Shown: positions 12,834-25,936, counted from the first letter of the stretch. The stretch: 64,000 nt of DNA from Porodaedalea pini (GCA_002794775.1 NBAY01000030.1:310001-374000), one strand, 5' to 3'. A program made the numbers and translations. The notes: generated by a model not told the origin, from the letters alone.

Positions 12834-15313
12834 CTACGCGTTCGCATCGCACTCTCCTGGACGCAGCGCACACCACTCTGGTTGAAGAGGAATAGCACGT
12901 ACACCACGTCGGACCATGCGGAAGCGCATTTCATGCAGGCGCGGAAGTGCCTCTGAGACGTTCAAGCTGCCATCAGCAAGCGAGCCGCCTGTCCAGAAGA
13001 CTTCTGCCGATGCAGCAGCGCGAGGCCAGGCGATGCTGTCGAGGTTCTGTGGACCGCTCTGCTCGGTCCAGAGCAGCTGCTGGCCTGCAATTGGGGAGAG
13101 TAATGAGTATGAAATGCTTCGCGATGCAGTGAGAGGCAGTCGTACCACCCAGAACTAAGCTTCGTTGATCTGTGGTCAAGTTGGCGTAGGGGTCGAAGGA
13201 GTATGCCTGAGGAAAGTCAGAATGGGAAAAGGCGCGAAGAAAAGCACGATAAAATTAGTGAATAGTCTACAAAATAAGAGGAGTTTAATGAGAAAATGCT
13301 GACTTTCTGCCACGTCTTGAAAGGATCGCACCCAATACTGTTATGAGAATTTAACAGGTCAAAGGAAGGCTCAAAAGACAAACCGCGTAGTTGGGTAGGT
13401 ACGTACTTTGAAACGTCATTTCCCAACCACCCTCCAGCGCCACAGTCCTATGGTGCCAATGCCCGACATGATAAAGTACGAGTTACGACAATGATGACAG
13501 ACAGTCCGTAAAGTTTAGATCGAGAAAAGTCCAAGAGATGCACGCACAAGGTAGAAATAATCCGACGGGCCGAGTACGAGTCGAAAGCCTCTCGAGGCTA
13601 CGGCGGCCGCATCCTCCGAGGATATCCATACCCTGGGCACACGCAGAATGTCAAAGGATAGAGGTTAACATGAGTTGAAGGAGAAGGGGTGTGCGATGCG
13701 TACATGACGACCGTATCATTCGACAGCGTGATGTTGTGTTCGAGGACCATCTCTACCAGCAAACTTCAAGAAGGGTTTTGAATTCAAACATAATCCAACT
13801 GACCTTCCCATACAACAGGTGACTTTCCAGCCAATTTAATCACTCCATGCGTAGCCTGCGTGAACGCATCCAACGCCTGCTCGATCGTCCTTCCCGTAGC
13901 ATTGAGTTCCGCCTGCGTCTGCGCATCCGCAGTGTAGCACGCTTCATTAATCTCATCGCCACCGGTGCTAAGCAGGGAGGAAGGGAGCATGGAGGCGACA
14001 GCAGAGAAGAGGGAGGCAGTGAAGTTCGCGGTACTGGAAGAGGAGATGCGGAGTTGACCAGAGGGCGGTTCTAGTATGAAGATATGACAGGTATATGAGG
14101 ATAAGTGATGAAAGTGCGAAAGTGGGTAGTGGAGATAGACTTGCCGCCCGCAAAGGTTGACCAGGGCGACGCATGAAAGCACGCAATGTACTTTGGGTGA
14201 GATTCACCAATGGCGGATGAATGTCCTGGTGTATCGATTTCCTTCACCCTTGGTTAGGCATCATTGATTTCTGCTAAAAGTTGATGACAAACCATCAAGA
14301 CATCTATTCCCCTCTGCAACTTGAAATTAATGTCATAGAAGAATGGGTCTCATATAGAAATGCCCACCTCGCCGGCATAATTGATAATGTCCTGAACGTC
14401 GCTCAACATGTAGATCGACGTGTTCGAGTATGCGCCGTCCTTGGACAACTCCATGAATCCTGGGACTTGTATGGGAAAACTCTGACTATCAGTGACGTGC
14501 CAGTGAAACGTATTTATCTATCAATTCGAGCTCAATAGTCGGAATTAAATGCGCACGGTGGACTGAATAACAGACCTTGACCCAGCTCATCGCATCCAGC
14601 GTTCGTTTGATGTCAGATACGGGGAAGCTGAGCGCGACATTATATTCGTTATATAGAAGAAGGAAGCTGTCCTTACAAGTTCCGCGCGGTGTCGAGCATG
14701 AATCCACGATAAGGCTTTCACAGATAAATTTGTAAGTAATACCTTCGTGTTGCAGCAAGTCGTCGAAAACACTCACAAATGCGGGAGAATCCTCGATGAC
14801 GATCGGTGTATCCAAGGTGTATGTTACGCCGTCAAAGTCATACCAGAGTAGACTGAAAGTTGTCAACCCTCTGAGTAGGCCGAGCGTCGTGTTCGCCGAA
14901 AGGTTCGCTGTGGAGCCGTCCGACGGGATAGACAATGCATAGCTTTCGTCGCGTTCCGAGAGTGGCCTTTGTGCTTCTGTCGTTATGCTCGACACCGAGC
15001 CAATCGAATTATTCGTGAGTGAGACTTCTAGCAATTTGAGCTCTTGAGCGGATTGGATGGTCGGGGCGTCAGATGACCCTCGGCCAACCACGAGTCGGCC
15101 GAGCTTGTCAGTCTTCAGGAAAGACTGGGTGCGCGAGATGGCGGAAGAAAGATCCTGAGGGACGGTGTCGAATGTCAAGACTATTGAGAAACTGGAGGAG
15201 AGACGGAGAGCTTGGGTGCCGGATGCGATAGAGCGTGGACGAGGCCACAGCGCAAACACATTAACAACTAGCTGTGATGTAAGTAGGATGCCTAATAACA
15301 CGTGTACGAGCAT
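12834..15313 (-). CDS. Secreted GH20 beta-N-acetylhexosaminidase, copy 2
   Basis: This paralogue of the gene at 9749-12229 has the same orientation and very similar exon layout. The start at 15313 gives a hydrophobic leader (MLVHVLLGILLTSQLVVNVF) followed by ALWPRPRS; a Met four codons upstream (15325) is possible. Recognisable exons encode PYRGFMLDTARN, DIKRTLDAMSWVK, NTFHWHVTDSQSF, PGFMELSKDGAYSNTSIYML, SPPSGQLRIS-type segments, the catalytic LSTGGDEINEACY, and LLWTEQSGPQNLDSIAWPRA. I see no frameshift or stop within the exons. The C-terminus ends GECDANA rather than GECDA. Substitutions relative to copy 1 are spread through the protein, so the duplication is not very recent. Function as for copy 1; division of labour between the two is unknown. 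Confidence 0.88.
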
Positions 15314-15484
15314 CGCGCTTGACAAGAGTCACCGAATCAGTCGATGGTATGGACTGGCGACTCGCCCAGAGAGAAACAGAGCTTTATGCCATCGCCGTCA
15401 AGATAATGGAGTGCCATTCGATCATGTGGTGAACATCTAAGTTTGAAAAGACATGAGATACAGTGCCTTCTGAATGTAATTGAC

Positions 15485-15495
15485 CCTTCTGCCGC
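15485..15495 (-). promoter_or_regulatory. Conserved promoter block of the hexosaminidase pair, copy 2
   Basis: Second occurrence of CCTTCTGCCGC, about 172 bases before the copy 2 start. It also shows that duplicated hexosaminidase promoter sequence reaches at least this point, so the LINE to the right must begin after about 15,500. Confidence 0.4.
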
Positions 15496-15983
15496 TGAAG
15501 AAGGTCGAAGGGCTGGCGGCGAAAGGCCCGGAAGGCCTATAAAACCACTTAGTATCCCTTCACTTCAGTAATGCGGGCCGAAGCGTGTGCCATGTTCCGT
15601 ATAGCCGCTCTTTGATACAAATAGGGAACACCGGAATAATAACATTAGTTCATCGGATAACCCGACCGACTTTGAGGCGAGAAGGAGCGAAACAACAACA
15701 ACTTGAAGTAATCAGGGATCCGCGCTCCTGGTAGAATAATTACCCCCTAGATAATTTCGATATTCTGATTGCGAGTTTCTTTTTCTTTGTCAGAAAAACA
15801 GACCGAAGACGAAGTGATTCAAGAGACTGTTCAAGCTGTAACTCGAAGTCCAACTTCAACTTCGTGAAGTTCAGCCTGAGCTCAAGCGAAGCAATATTAC
15901 CCACGATCCACCTTGTTTCTTACCATCATCACCGACCGTGGGAAAACAGTGTAACCAGCCTCATCTCTCAATCCCTACTCGCT

Positions 15984-18214
15984 ATGGACAGCAAAATGCT
16001 GACCAGAGCAAAAGCGTCTCTTCACAAGACAAAGTCTACTCGTTCCCTTGTCAATCCCAAGGACCCCACCAAGTGTGAGGAGTGTAAACAGGATCTCCCC
16101 TATCACAGTCGCCAGTGTGTTAGCGGGACCGCCAAGCTATGTGTCACTTGTGGTCGCGACAAGACCTACAACCACAATGACAACGTATGCGCTACAGTAC
16201 AAGCGAACCGGGCTAAATGGTCTCCCGATGTCGATGCGGACGAACATGCCGCTAAACTACGCAAACAAGGGGACCTTCCCCCGACCCCTGACGTTGAATC
16301 GCAGAACACTCTCAAACGTTCTAACTCAGAAGAAGAACATAGGTCCATCCTGCCTCCCGCCCGACTTGACGACGATGCCATGGACGACGACCTATACATC
16401 CCGGACGAGCATACAAGTCAGGCCCCTCAGGTCGACAACGTTATGGAAGATATCGATGAAATGACTGATCCGGCTATCGCCGAGAAAGTCAACTTGTCCT
16501 TTGCTGATCTCACCAAAGAAACTATTAACACTATTAACACGCTCATCTCCCAACCAACGTGGTCATCTGACAAGCCCTGGTTCGACGACCCAGTCCGCGC
16601 CGGGTCCATCCTTGCCAATGTTGGATCCAATCTTGTATCCTGGATAAACAAGTCAAACTCATTGGACAATGAAACCAGTCTCGCCAACTCAGCTAATGAA
16701 AGTCTGGAGGCCTTTCACTCCACTTTCCGTATTCATTCTCCCTCTTTTAAACACGTGTTTGAAAATATTTACGTCAACAGCCAAACCATCCGTGACCAAG
16801 AAATCACGGATACTATGCACGCCATGTCCCGGTCTATTCAACATCTCTCCGCGGTCGTTTCCTCTATTTCCAAAAAAACTAATTCAATTGAAAAACAGCT
16901 TTCTGACGTCCCGGCTTGTTCAGTCCCGCGTTCGGCTCCTAACAATACTAACTATCAAAAGCAGAAAATCCTACCTGATCCCATCGGTGTCCGTTTTGTA
17001 CACGATCCTAAATTTCCTCCCCCAGGTCCCATTTACAAGCAGCGTGTCCAGACCCCTAAAATCGGAAAATCAGAATATGCAGCCGCTATTGCTAAAACCC
17101 GTATTCCAGGTTCTGGCTACCATATGACTTCGGAAGGCACCATTATCGCACCGGATGGCTACGCCCACTCTGCACACAACGTCCCCAAGGTTCTCAAACC
17201 AAGGTTTATTACCCGCCCGTTGAAGCCGTCGGAACGGACCAGGACGGGTTTACAACCGTTACTTACGCCAAAGCCGCGCAAAAGAAACCCAAACCCACTC
17301 CTACCAAAGTGGTTCGCGCTACCGAAAAGAACCCTGACGGGGAAATATCCACTATTCCAATCAACCGGTCTAATGGATCGGTCAACACCCGCGTTCGAAA
17401 CGTTCGGCGCATTTTCTTTTCTCTTCCCGGCGACCTTGCCGTCCATCCATCCACCTTGTCCGTTAAAAACAGTGTTTGCGCTGGCCTTAAGGGCAATCCT
17501 CTTTTTAAACATCTCGTTATTCTCAATGTGGAATATACCACTAACAGCAATCTTTTGATTGCTTTCACTAACATTCGTTCGGACTTTGACGCCCAACACA
17601 GCTCTCTCGTTTCCCAATTGAACCGTATCATCAACATCAACAGCGCTAGGGCCTTTACGCCCTCGCCTCAATTCAAAATGGTTATCCCGGGTGTCCCGGT
17701 CTTTGACAGGGACACCAAACTAATTTATTCAGAAAAGGATCTCATCGACGAGATATCCGCCCTCCCGCAATTTGAGGGTCACGAATTCATGTTTCCCCCT
17801 CGATTCATGTCCTCAATTGAACGCTTAAACCAACGCAACTTCTGCAATGTATCGGTTGTCCTCAAGGATGATTCGCGACTTTGCTTCAACCACTTTTTCC
17901 TCCACAATAACCGATCCGTTCCGATATTTGGAGTTATACGTCGCCTTGAAGAAATGAGGGCCCGACCAACCATAAACCAATGCGACAATTGCCATCGCTT
18001 GGGACACCCAGCTTCGAAATGTTGTTCAGTAGCTCGTTGCGCAATCTGCTCTGAACCGCATCGTACCGCCGTACACGTTGCCAAATGCGCTCTGTGCACC
18101 GCGTCCAACAACTTACAATGCGAACATTTCGCTCTGTGCATCAACTGCCAGGGCAACCATAGCGCGAGATCATCAGAGTGTCCAGCTCGCCGAAGTTATC
18201 GATCCCCGTTCTAG
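15984..18214 (+). pseudogene. LINE ORF1, nucleic-acid-binding protein, one frameshift
   Basis: LINE ORF1 proteins coat the element RNA. The likely start is MDSKMLTRAKASLHKTKST at 15984, though the frame is open from 15864. Near the N-terminus is a Cys/His cluster (CEECKQDLPYHSRQC, CVTCGRD). The frame then shifts near 17,190-17,205. Before the shift it reads SAHNVPKVLK; downstream the sensible frame is TKVYYPPVEAVGTDQDGFTT and continues to 18214. The C-terminal part carries three zinc-knuckle-like units (CDNCHRLGHPASKC, CAICSEPHRTAVHVAKC, CINCQGNHSARSSEC). A one-base indel explains the break. Confidence 0.8.
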
Positions 18215-21200
18215 ATGCTTATGATGGATTCTCTCTCAGTCTTTTCTCTTAATCTTCGCAATTCAGTCCCTACCTTTGACTATCTGCTTCGTGCCTTTTC
18301 CTCCACTCATCCCTCCCCGGATATTATCTGTTTTCAAGAAATTCCTTCAATTCATTCGATTGCTCCTTCTAAACTTTCTTCATCCGGCACACGCGTTTAT
18401 AATTTACGCAACTTTGCACCTTATATTGCTTTCCGGCCTTCTTCTCCCGAGCAACCTAGGTGTTGTACGTTAGTACATCCTCGCATCATTCACCGCGTCT
18501 CCCTTTACACTTCGAGCGCAATATCCCCTAACATAACAGTCGTCTCAATTTTTCGTAACGACCTTACTCCTCTTTTACTCTGGAACATCTATAGTTCCCC
18601 TCCCTTCATGAATTCGAAAATCCCCTCCCTTCACTTGATCTCCCATCTAACATTTTTATAGGGGATTTTAACCGCCACGTGGAACTCTGGTCTTTTCTGG
18701 AGCAATCTGCTGCGTTCTCATACTCGACCACTCTTGTTGACTGGATCAACGAAAATCACCTCATTGTTTGCAATCCCCCTTCTCAACATACTTATTTCAA
18801 CCGTTCGTCCGGGTCTAAAACTATTATTGACCTCATTATTGCTTCGGATGACTTCGCCCCCTTCCTTTTAGAACGTGTTTCCATTTCAGACCCTTCTCTT
18901 GACACCGCTTCAGATCACCTTCCCATTCGTTTCTCTTTTGATGTTAATATCGTGACTGCTCCCCAACAGCACCCCCTCCGTTCAATTCATTTTCGAGACT
19001 TACCCTCTTTTATTGGGGAATTTTGTGATTCTAACCTGTTCCCCTTTTCTTTGACGGGAATTGAATCCCCCAAGGCGCTGGACGACCTTCTTTTCTCTCT
19101 TCATTCAAACCTATCTGACTTTGCTACCGCTTTTCTACACAAGCGAAAACCCCGATCTTACTTCGGCCCCAACAACTAGTGGTCTGAAGCATGCACCAAA
19201 CATTATCGCGAGCACTGTCTTAACCCGTGCCTCGAATCGAAAACGCTCCTGGATACGGAGCTTTCCCGAGCTAAAAATGTGTTTTTCGGTTCACGTCTTC
19301 AACAATCCGACACGCACTCTGCCTGGCGCAATCAGTACTTAGGTATGGCTCGCTGTCGAGCTCCGATCGGCGCGCTTCGCATGTCAAACGGGTCATTCAC
19401 TCTGACAGAGTCCGACAAGGCGTCCCTCCTTCGTGAGACGTTTTTTCCCCCGTTATCTGAAACTCCGGAAGTCATCCCTCTTCCCGACCTGTTGGAGTTT
19501 CGTCCCATCAAGTTGAAGGACGTGCACGCTGCCCTTCAAGGTGTTGATCGCGAAACGAGTCCTGGCAATAGCCACATCTCGTACAAACATTTGGAGCTCC
19601 TCATCGAGCACTGGGGTCAATTTTTCGCCGATCTTTTTACTTTGTGTTTGAAAATTGGTCACTTCCCTTTTCCTTTTAAAACGTCTCTCGTTACCTTCAT
19701 ACCCAAGCCTAAACGTTCGGACTTTTCCGTCCCTAGAGCGTTCCGTCCTATAACCCTGGTCGACACCATAGGCAAACTCTTTGAACGCATCCTCTTCAAC
19801 TTTCTTCAACCCTTTTTTGAACTTAATAATCTTCTCCCCGACGCTCAACATGGGTGTCGTAAACATCGTTCATCTCTTACTGCTTGTTATGCTTTGCTTT
19901 CGACTATTCTTTCCCAACCTTTCATTCAAAGCGGCGTCAAGGAGTCCAGTGCAGTTCACAGTCGCCATCGCTACTTGATCACTTCCATCCTTACCATTGA
20001 TAACCAAGGCTTTTTTGATAACATTTCTCACAACCGCCTTCTTTCAAAACTCATTCAGTCCAACGTTCATCCCAATATTATTCGCGTTCTCTCGGGCTGG
20101 CTCAGAGACCGACCCATTTCACTTTTGTTCAATAATTTTGTTTCTTCTCCATTCGTCAAACCTAATCGCGGAGTCCCTCAAGGGTCCCCACTATCCCCAC
20201 TCATTTCGATATTCGCCGCAGCCGATGTTATCATGGCCTACAATTCTCGTTTTGGCCCTCACCATCCTTTACTTGCTTATATGGACGACCATCTTCTTTA
20301 CGCTCGTTCGCTAAACATTCGTACCAATTTAGTACGTCTCCGAAACCAATTCCAATTCATTTCTCTTCAATTCCAATCCCTTGGTTTAACCATTGATCCA
20401 GACGCTATTGAACTGCTCCATATCCTTCCTAATCGCAGAATTGCAAATTTCACTTTCCAATCCTTTTTAACAAACTCCCCTTCATCTTCTAACGCGGCTT
20501 TGTCCCTACCAAACAACCGTGTTATTCGTCCTTTACGCCACCTTACTTGGCTGGGTGTTATTCTTTCATATGATCTTTCTCCCAAGCTTCACTTCGAATC
20601 TCGGGCCAACAAAGCCCTTTCTACTCTCCATCAACGCTCCTTCCTTTTTAACCGTTCCAACGGCGCATATCTTCAGTACGCTCGCCTTTTATATTTTGGT
20701 CTAATCCAGTCGGTCGCCATTTACGGCGCCGTCCTCTTCTCCGAGTCTCCTTTTCTCTCAATTCTTCAAAAAACCCAAAACCATTTCCTAAATCTAGTTC
20801 TCAATCATAGTATTCACCCAAGCGTGGCAGAATCCCTTCTATCCTGCCCACCTCTTCCACTGTTTATTCGTTTCTTGTCTCAACGTTTTCTTCTCTCCTA
20901 TTTTGCTCATTCTACACATAAACCCATCTCAACTCAATATCTATCGTCTTCACTTCTTCCCAATATTACGATTCCTAAAGTTACTTCTTTCCCCAGCTTT
21001 ACCCCCATTCATTCGCGTCTTATTATGACCCCCATTCCCTCTTCTTCACAACGTCAAGTTGCTATCTGAAATTTCAATTCCTTCTTTCTACACCCCCCTC
21101 CATTTCAATATTTTATCTTTACAGATGGCTCCATCATCCCTCAGGCCGACGGCTCCCTCAACGGCGGTCATGGGTTCGTCATTATGCACAATCACCAGGA

Positions 21201-22043
21201 ACTTGCTGTCTTTTCATCAGCAGCGCACTCTCGTTCGAACATCTTGTTCGAAGAGCAGGAAGCGCTCATCGCAGCCATGCGTTGTATCTCAACTCTCCTT
21301 TCGAAATGCTTCACTCCCGTTCACATCCATATCGTCTCGGATTCTCTTAACTGCGTCCAGCTCATTTTCTCTGACGACGCTCAGCATGCGGATTTTATCA
21401 TCCTTTTCCGCCGTCTATGTGGAATTTTCCTCGCCTACATCACGAGGCCTCACATATTACTGTCCAGTGGCTCCCATCCCATCGCGGAGTTCTGGGCAAT
21501 TCCAAAGCCGACAAGCTGGCTAAAGACGCCGCTACCAACCCACTCTTCGAGACCATACCGGAATCGCTCCCTAACCTGAAGGCGCAAGTACAGCTCGACC
21601 TCGTTCGGGACTGGAAAGCCAACATCATAAATTTATGCAGACACCGCTCCATTCTTGAGCCGTCCTCCTTCATCCTTCACCCATCGCGATCCCTACACCC
21701 GTTTTTGAAGCTTTCTCCAAGGAAGAAGATATATCGCATAGTTCAATCACGCGCAGTCAGCTTGATGCTGAACGTGCTCAATTTGCATAACCGAAATCTC
21801 CAACCGCGTTGTCCGGACCCGTTGTGCAACAAGCACGATGTCCATCATATTCTTAATGTTTGTCCTTTTTTCGCATTTGTTCGCAACGGTCTCTTTCGTC
21901 AACGTTCTTTACCCTTAACGTTTGTTGAATGGTCTCGTCCAAACAATTTCCTCCTTCTTTTAAAATTTGCTTACTTTTCGTTCCGTCGCCCTCCGGACAG
22001 TATGCCCTTATTATCTGATTTACCACCTTCTTTTGACCTTTAG
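18215..22043 (+). pseudogene. LINE ORF2: endonuclease, reverse transcriptase, RNase H; several lesions
   Basis: The order of domains is endonuclease (NLRNSVPTFDYLL, IICFQEIP, then GDFNRHVELW and the SDHLPI motif), reverse transcriptase (FRPITLVDTIGKLFERIL, GVPQGSPLSPL, and the YMDD box LLAYMDDHLLYAR), RNase H (FTDGSIIPQADGS, an EEQEAL motif, SHRGVLGNSKADKLAKDA), and a C-terminal CPDPLCNKHDVHHILNVC. Lesions: a frameshift near 18,640; an in-frame TAG at 19177-19179 after PRSYFGPNN; an in-frame TGA at 21067-21069 between reverse transcriptase and RNase H; and a frameshift near 21,420 inside RNase H. The reverse transcriptase core of about 590 codons is uninterrupted, which points to fairly recent insertion. 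Confidence 0.85.
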
Positions 22044-22448
22044 TAACTACCCTTAAACCCCAGCCACGTCCTTTTGTTTCTTCCCAGTTAACTATCACCA
22101 TTATTCACGATCTACGTAGTCTAGTCCTTGTCTTGGTTTTGGTTCCTGTGCGGTTGGCAGTCTGTTAGTAGTAGATAGCAGATCTTATAAACCACGATCC
22201 ACGTGCTGCCTGCTTGCCTATTACGTGTCACGTGTCAGCCGCGTCGCGGATGTCTCGTTTGACGCGTCCTGTTCCAGACTGTCCGACGCTACGGACAGAA
22301 ATGCGAGACATAAGAGCCTTCCGCCATCCGAACCATGGTCGACACATCTCACTTATACCTCCAGTTACCAGACGCCGAAACCCCAGTTTTCTGTCTGGAA
22401 ACTGTGTCGTTAGTCTAGTCGTCCGTCGACTTGGTGCAGAGCATCAGG

Positions 22449-25018
22449 ATGCAGCCAACAGGTGGTGGCAGCACCATGTACCGCTCGGCTTGTCCGAGTC
22501 TGTCCCCTTCCCCGTCGACGCTTCGTATGAAGGACTCCCTGCACCCCTCGAGCGGGTCGCACGCGCAACGTCATTCTTACCATGCTACCAATGATATGCC
22601 GGTTAAGGTGGAAGAGCGACCTCATCGCAGATCTTCTTTGCACTACGATTCGTCCCCGATGAAATGTGAGCTAAAGTGTTGCCTTTCTACTGAAGTGGTG
22701 AACGTCTGACTTCGTCGGTTCACAGGTCATGACTCGAGACACCGCGACAGCGCGATGTCAGACACGAAGGGAAGGTCTGGCTCACCTTCCTCGCCTTCGC
22801 AGACGAATTTCCATCACCAGAAACACAGAAACTCCATGCCCATACTCCCTTCTAATATTTCTTCACGAAGCCCTGATATTTCAAATGAGACCCGCCGCCC
22901 ACTTGCGCCTAGCCCTGCTTCAGCCTCGTCTGCACACTCACCGGTTCGCAGCTCATTCGTAGCGACTCTTCCCACAACACTTGAGCGTCAGAAGGACGTC
23001 GATCTAGAGACGTTCAGACTCGCACGTGCGTGCGGGATGACGCTCGACCCCATCCGCGTCTCGATGCCTCGCTCGGCGCGGTACGAGGCGAGCAGGGTCG
23101 ATGAACGTGAGGCAGCGGACAGGAGAAACTTGAGCTTTGGATCTTCAGACATGCATCAATCAAGACAAAAGGAGAGAGGCAGCTCCCCTCACTCACGGCC
23201 GCGCTCTTTAGTGGACTGCCCCTCCCGTAGCAGCAACCTCGTCATCCCTGCCTCTTCTTCCCCCCCTGCATCTCCGACATCACCTTCTTTCTTGAGGAAA
23301 CCCGGCACACCGACACTTCCAAACCGGCTCCCACCACCCTTCGCTCCTCCATTGGATCCGCTTAAACAGCTGTCATGTCTCGCGGGGTTGCTGAAGCGTC
23401 ACCAGGTTCTCTTCAATGCGCATGGCTCATTAGTGGAGTCTGGCCCGGTTACTGTTGAAAATCTGATCGACGTCAAGTGTTTGCTGCACGAGCATGAAGT
23501 CGATGCTCAACTGGAGGATTTACGTGGAGAAATGGAGCGCGCAGATGACGGTTTAAGTTTCTTGGAAAAGTCGGAGAGAGCCGAAAGAGAGAAAGAGGGC
23601 CAAGGGAAGGGAGCGGGTTGGAGGGCTCCAATGGCTATGGTGGACACTAGTGAACCTGGATATCGTACGCTATTCCGTTTGACATGACATGCTTACATGG
23701 TTGCTCATTTTTATCCCGATGATTTTATAAGTCGTATTCGGACAGCCATTGTCACTCACGCGCATGTACGCGGCTTGCGTCAGTTCAATGGCAGGATACC
23801 AGCACGACCTTCCGATTGTCGTTTATGCTTGTGTAGAGGAACTCTACAGGACTGGTGAGCCTTTCCCCTCTCTGCCTTTCCCTCGACAGTCAGTCTTTAC
23901 AAATATAATTAGGATTGACGGTGCCAGGTCTCTTTCGCTCTCCGCCAGACCGCATACGCCATAGCGAGCTCATCGAGCTATTTGACAACGGACCAGCCTT
24001 CGGGCGCTCCCAATCACTCGCTAAAGAGAACACTGCAGATATCTGTGCGCTCTTACGCAGCTATATCGACCGCTTGCCGCGTGCAATCTGGCATGAGGCA
24101 CTGTTTGATCCCTTGCTCAAACTGTGTGTGCGGCCCAGTATGCTGCACGAAAAAGCACTTGCTGAGGCTTCCGAGAATGACGAAGCGAACGGAGGAATGG
24201 TCACCTCCAAGAACAAATATAGCTCGCGACGACCGACTTCACTTTTTTCTTCCACCACGCCAACGTTCGGCGCGAAACGCTATCAGCACGCTCGCGCGGC
24301 GTCATTCGACGACGCGATCTCGTTTAGCAGCTCCCTCTCCTCGTCCGCGCTGTCCTCCGCGGATCTGACCGAGATTAATGTAACCAGAGAGAAGCCCCAG
24401 CTTGCTGCGGCGAAGGCACTCTTCCGGCTTCTCCCCAGGGCGCAACTCGCGCTGCTCGCGTATCTCTGCGCGTTCTTCACGCAGCTGCCGCTTTGCCCGC
24501 ACAATCAGCTCGCTATCGAAGATGTCGCGCGTCTCTTCGCAGTCCCGCTCCTCTTGGGCAAACTGAACGGGGCGGTGGTCCCCATCACCTGCGACGCATG
24601 GGCCAAGCGTAAAGAAGAAGCGCGATCTATGATGGTGTGGATTTTGAGGAGGTGGACTTATATTTCTGAAGGTCTCTTTGATATCGAGGATGATCCGGCG
24701 TCAGGGGATGAGACGGAAGACGAGCTGACGAGTGGCACCTCATCCGATGACTCCGAGAGCGTCTATTCCTTGCTTTCGAACTGTGCATGGCCAGCATCGG
24801 ATGGTCCTAGGTCGACAGCACCGATGGGCCCGAACGAACCGCTTGAAATTGTTTCTGGGGAGCAAGAGATGGATAGGCTGAACGAGGTCAAGCTTGGACC
24901 TTCGATGCTTAGACCGAATGGCGATATGGACATCCTGGCGTGGAAGAGCCATGTCGAGAAGGACATTGATGAGCTCCGGCGCGCTCTGCTGGACGTACGC
25001 TCTCGACTCGACAAATAG
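22449..25018 (+). CDS. RhoGAP-domain protein with disordered N-terminus
   Basis: Four exons (22449-22665, 22726-23664, 23732-23854, 23913-25018) join in phase to 794 residues. RhoGAP domains switch off Rho-family GTPases, using an arginine finger. The first 300 or so residues are Ser/Pro-rich. The GAP domain starts at YLVFGQPLSLTRMYA, continues LPIVVYACVEELYRTGLTV, and carries the finger in PGLFRSPPDR. Later helices read KALFRLLPRAQLALLAYLC and VARLFAVPLLLGK. A Ser-rich insertion of about 80 residues sits inside the domain. A short C-terminal helix (DIDELRRALLDVRSRLDK) may form a coiled coil. Likely a cell-polarity or cytoskeleton regulator; the GTPase target cannot be told. Another ATG lies upstream near 22249, so the 5' end is the least certain part. 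Confidence 0.8.
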
Positions 25019-25427
25019 GGATTGCGAGAGTTCTTGATATTTTTTGTTGGATTCTTTGTTTCTTCGTTCTAGGGATGAGTTGTATCGCACGATTATATAT
25101 ATGTTTTAACACATCTTATTAGCATATCTTCATACCACTGTATCATTTGATAGTTGGAAACGATACGTGCGTCTGCGCGAGTATCGAAGTTCATTGCTGT
25201 CCAAGGAGTCAAGTAGAAATACGCAGCCCGGCCTCAAATAATTACAGCACTTGGAGGTCAATTGTGTTCCGAATCCGAAGCACGGAGACTTTTTTCTCTT
25301 GGGAGGGGGGTACGTGAATGACTGAGGGATGGTGGGACCAATGTGTGGGAGCAGCCCGGAAATTTCAGTTCGTAGTCATGTGATGTACGACTCGAGATTG
25401 TTGTCGATATGTAGTCCCCGGGCTACA
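25019..25427. other. Intergenic, 3' side of the RhoGAP gene
   Basis: Probable 3' untranslated region followed by spacer up to the transposon target duplication. No other feature seen. Confidence 0.45.
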
Positions 25428-25446
25428 CTCACTTGTATAGTTGCCG

Positions 25447-25602
25447 CGGTCCGGTCCAGGTCCGGTCCAGGCAAAATGTCGGTGGACCGTAACCCGGACC
25501 GTTTTGGATTTTCCTGCTCAGCTCGGACCTGGACCGGACCCCAACTGGACCGCTTTTGGACCGGACCTGAGGTCCAGTCCAGGTCCGGACCTGGACCACT
25601 GG
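25447..25602. repeat. Left subterminal GGTCC/GGACC array
   Basis: Repeated CCGGTCC and GGACCGG units, often as GGTCCGGTCCAGGTCC, occur in both orientations. Such an array can fold extensively as single strand. It mirrors the array at the right end. Confidence 0.75.
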
Positions 25603-25936
25603 TAAATTGAGAAAAAAAAGTTGAATTAATTCTATTTATGCTTGAGACAAAGACAGGCATTTGAAAAGGCCTTTGTAGTACATCTATAGTATCTCTGTAC
25701 TCAAAAGTTTCAGAAAGAAGGTGGATATGGCACTTGGTATCCACCAGACCTGCTCCTGAGTCCTGAGAAAACCTGTTCACACGGTATGGAAGACCCCCTG
25801 CATAGGCAAGTAGTCATGTCACAGTGCTATGCAAAGCTCAAGCACATCTTCCAGTCTCACTAGAGCTGTTCTACTTCTTTGTCAACCAACTTGGGGCCAG
25901 TAATGACATCAAACTAACTCCACAAATATTTCTTCC

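Larger units (their letters stand above)
15864..22043 (+). mobile_element. Inactive LINE (non-LTR) retrotransposon, Tad-like
   Basis: Two ORFs in LINE order are present: ORF1 with zinc-binding motifs, then ORF2 with apurinic-type endonuclease, reverse transcriptase, RNase H and a C-terminal Cys/His motif. RNase H together with a zinc-knuckle ORF1 is the pattern of fungal Tad-clade elements; that assignment is inference. The listed span covers recognised coding sequence only. The true 5' end lies between about 15,500 and 15,980, and the 3' end probably near 22,150-22,200, where short TAG-like repeats occur. I could not identify a target-site duplication. At least three frameshifts and two in-frame stops make this copy unable to move on its own. 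Confidence 0.88.
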
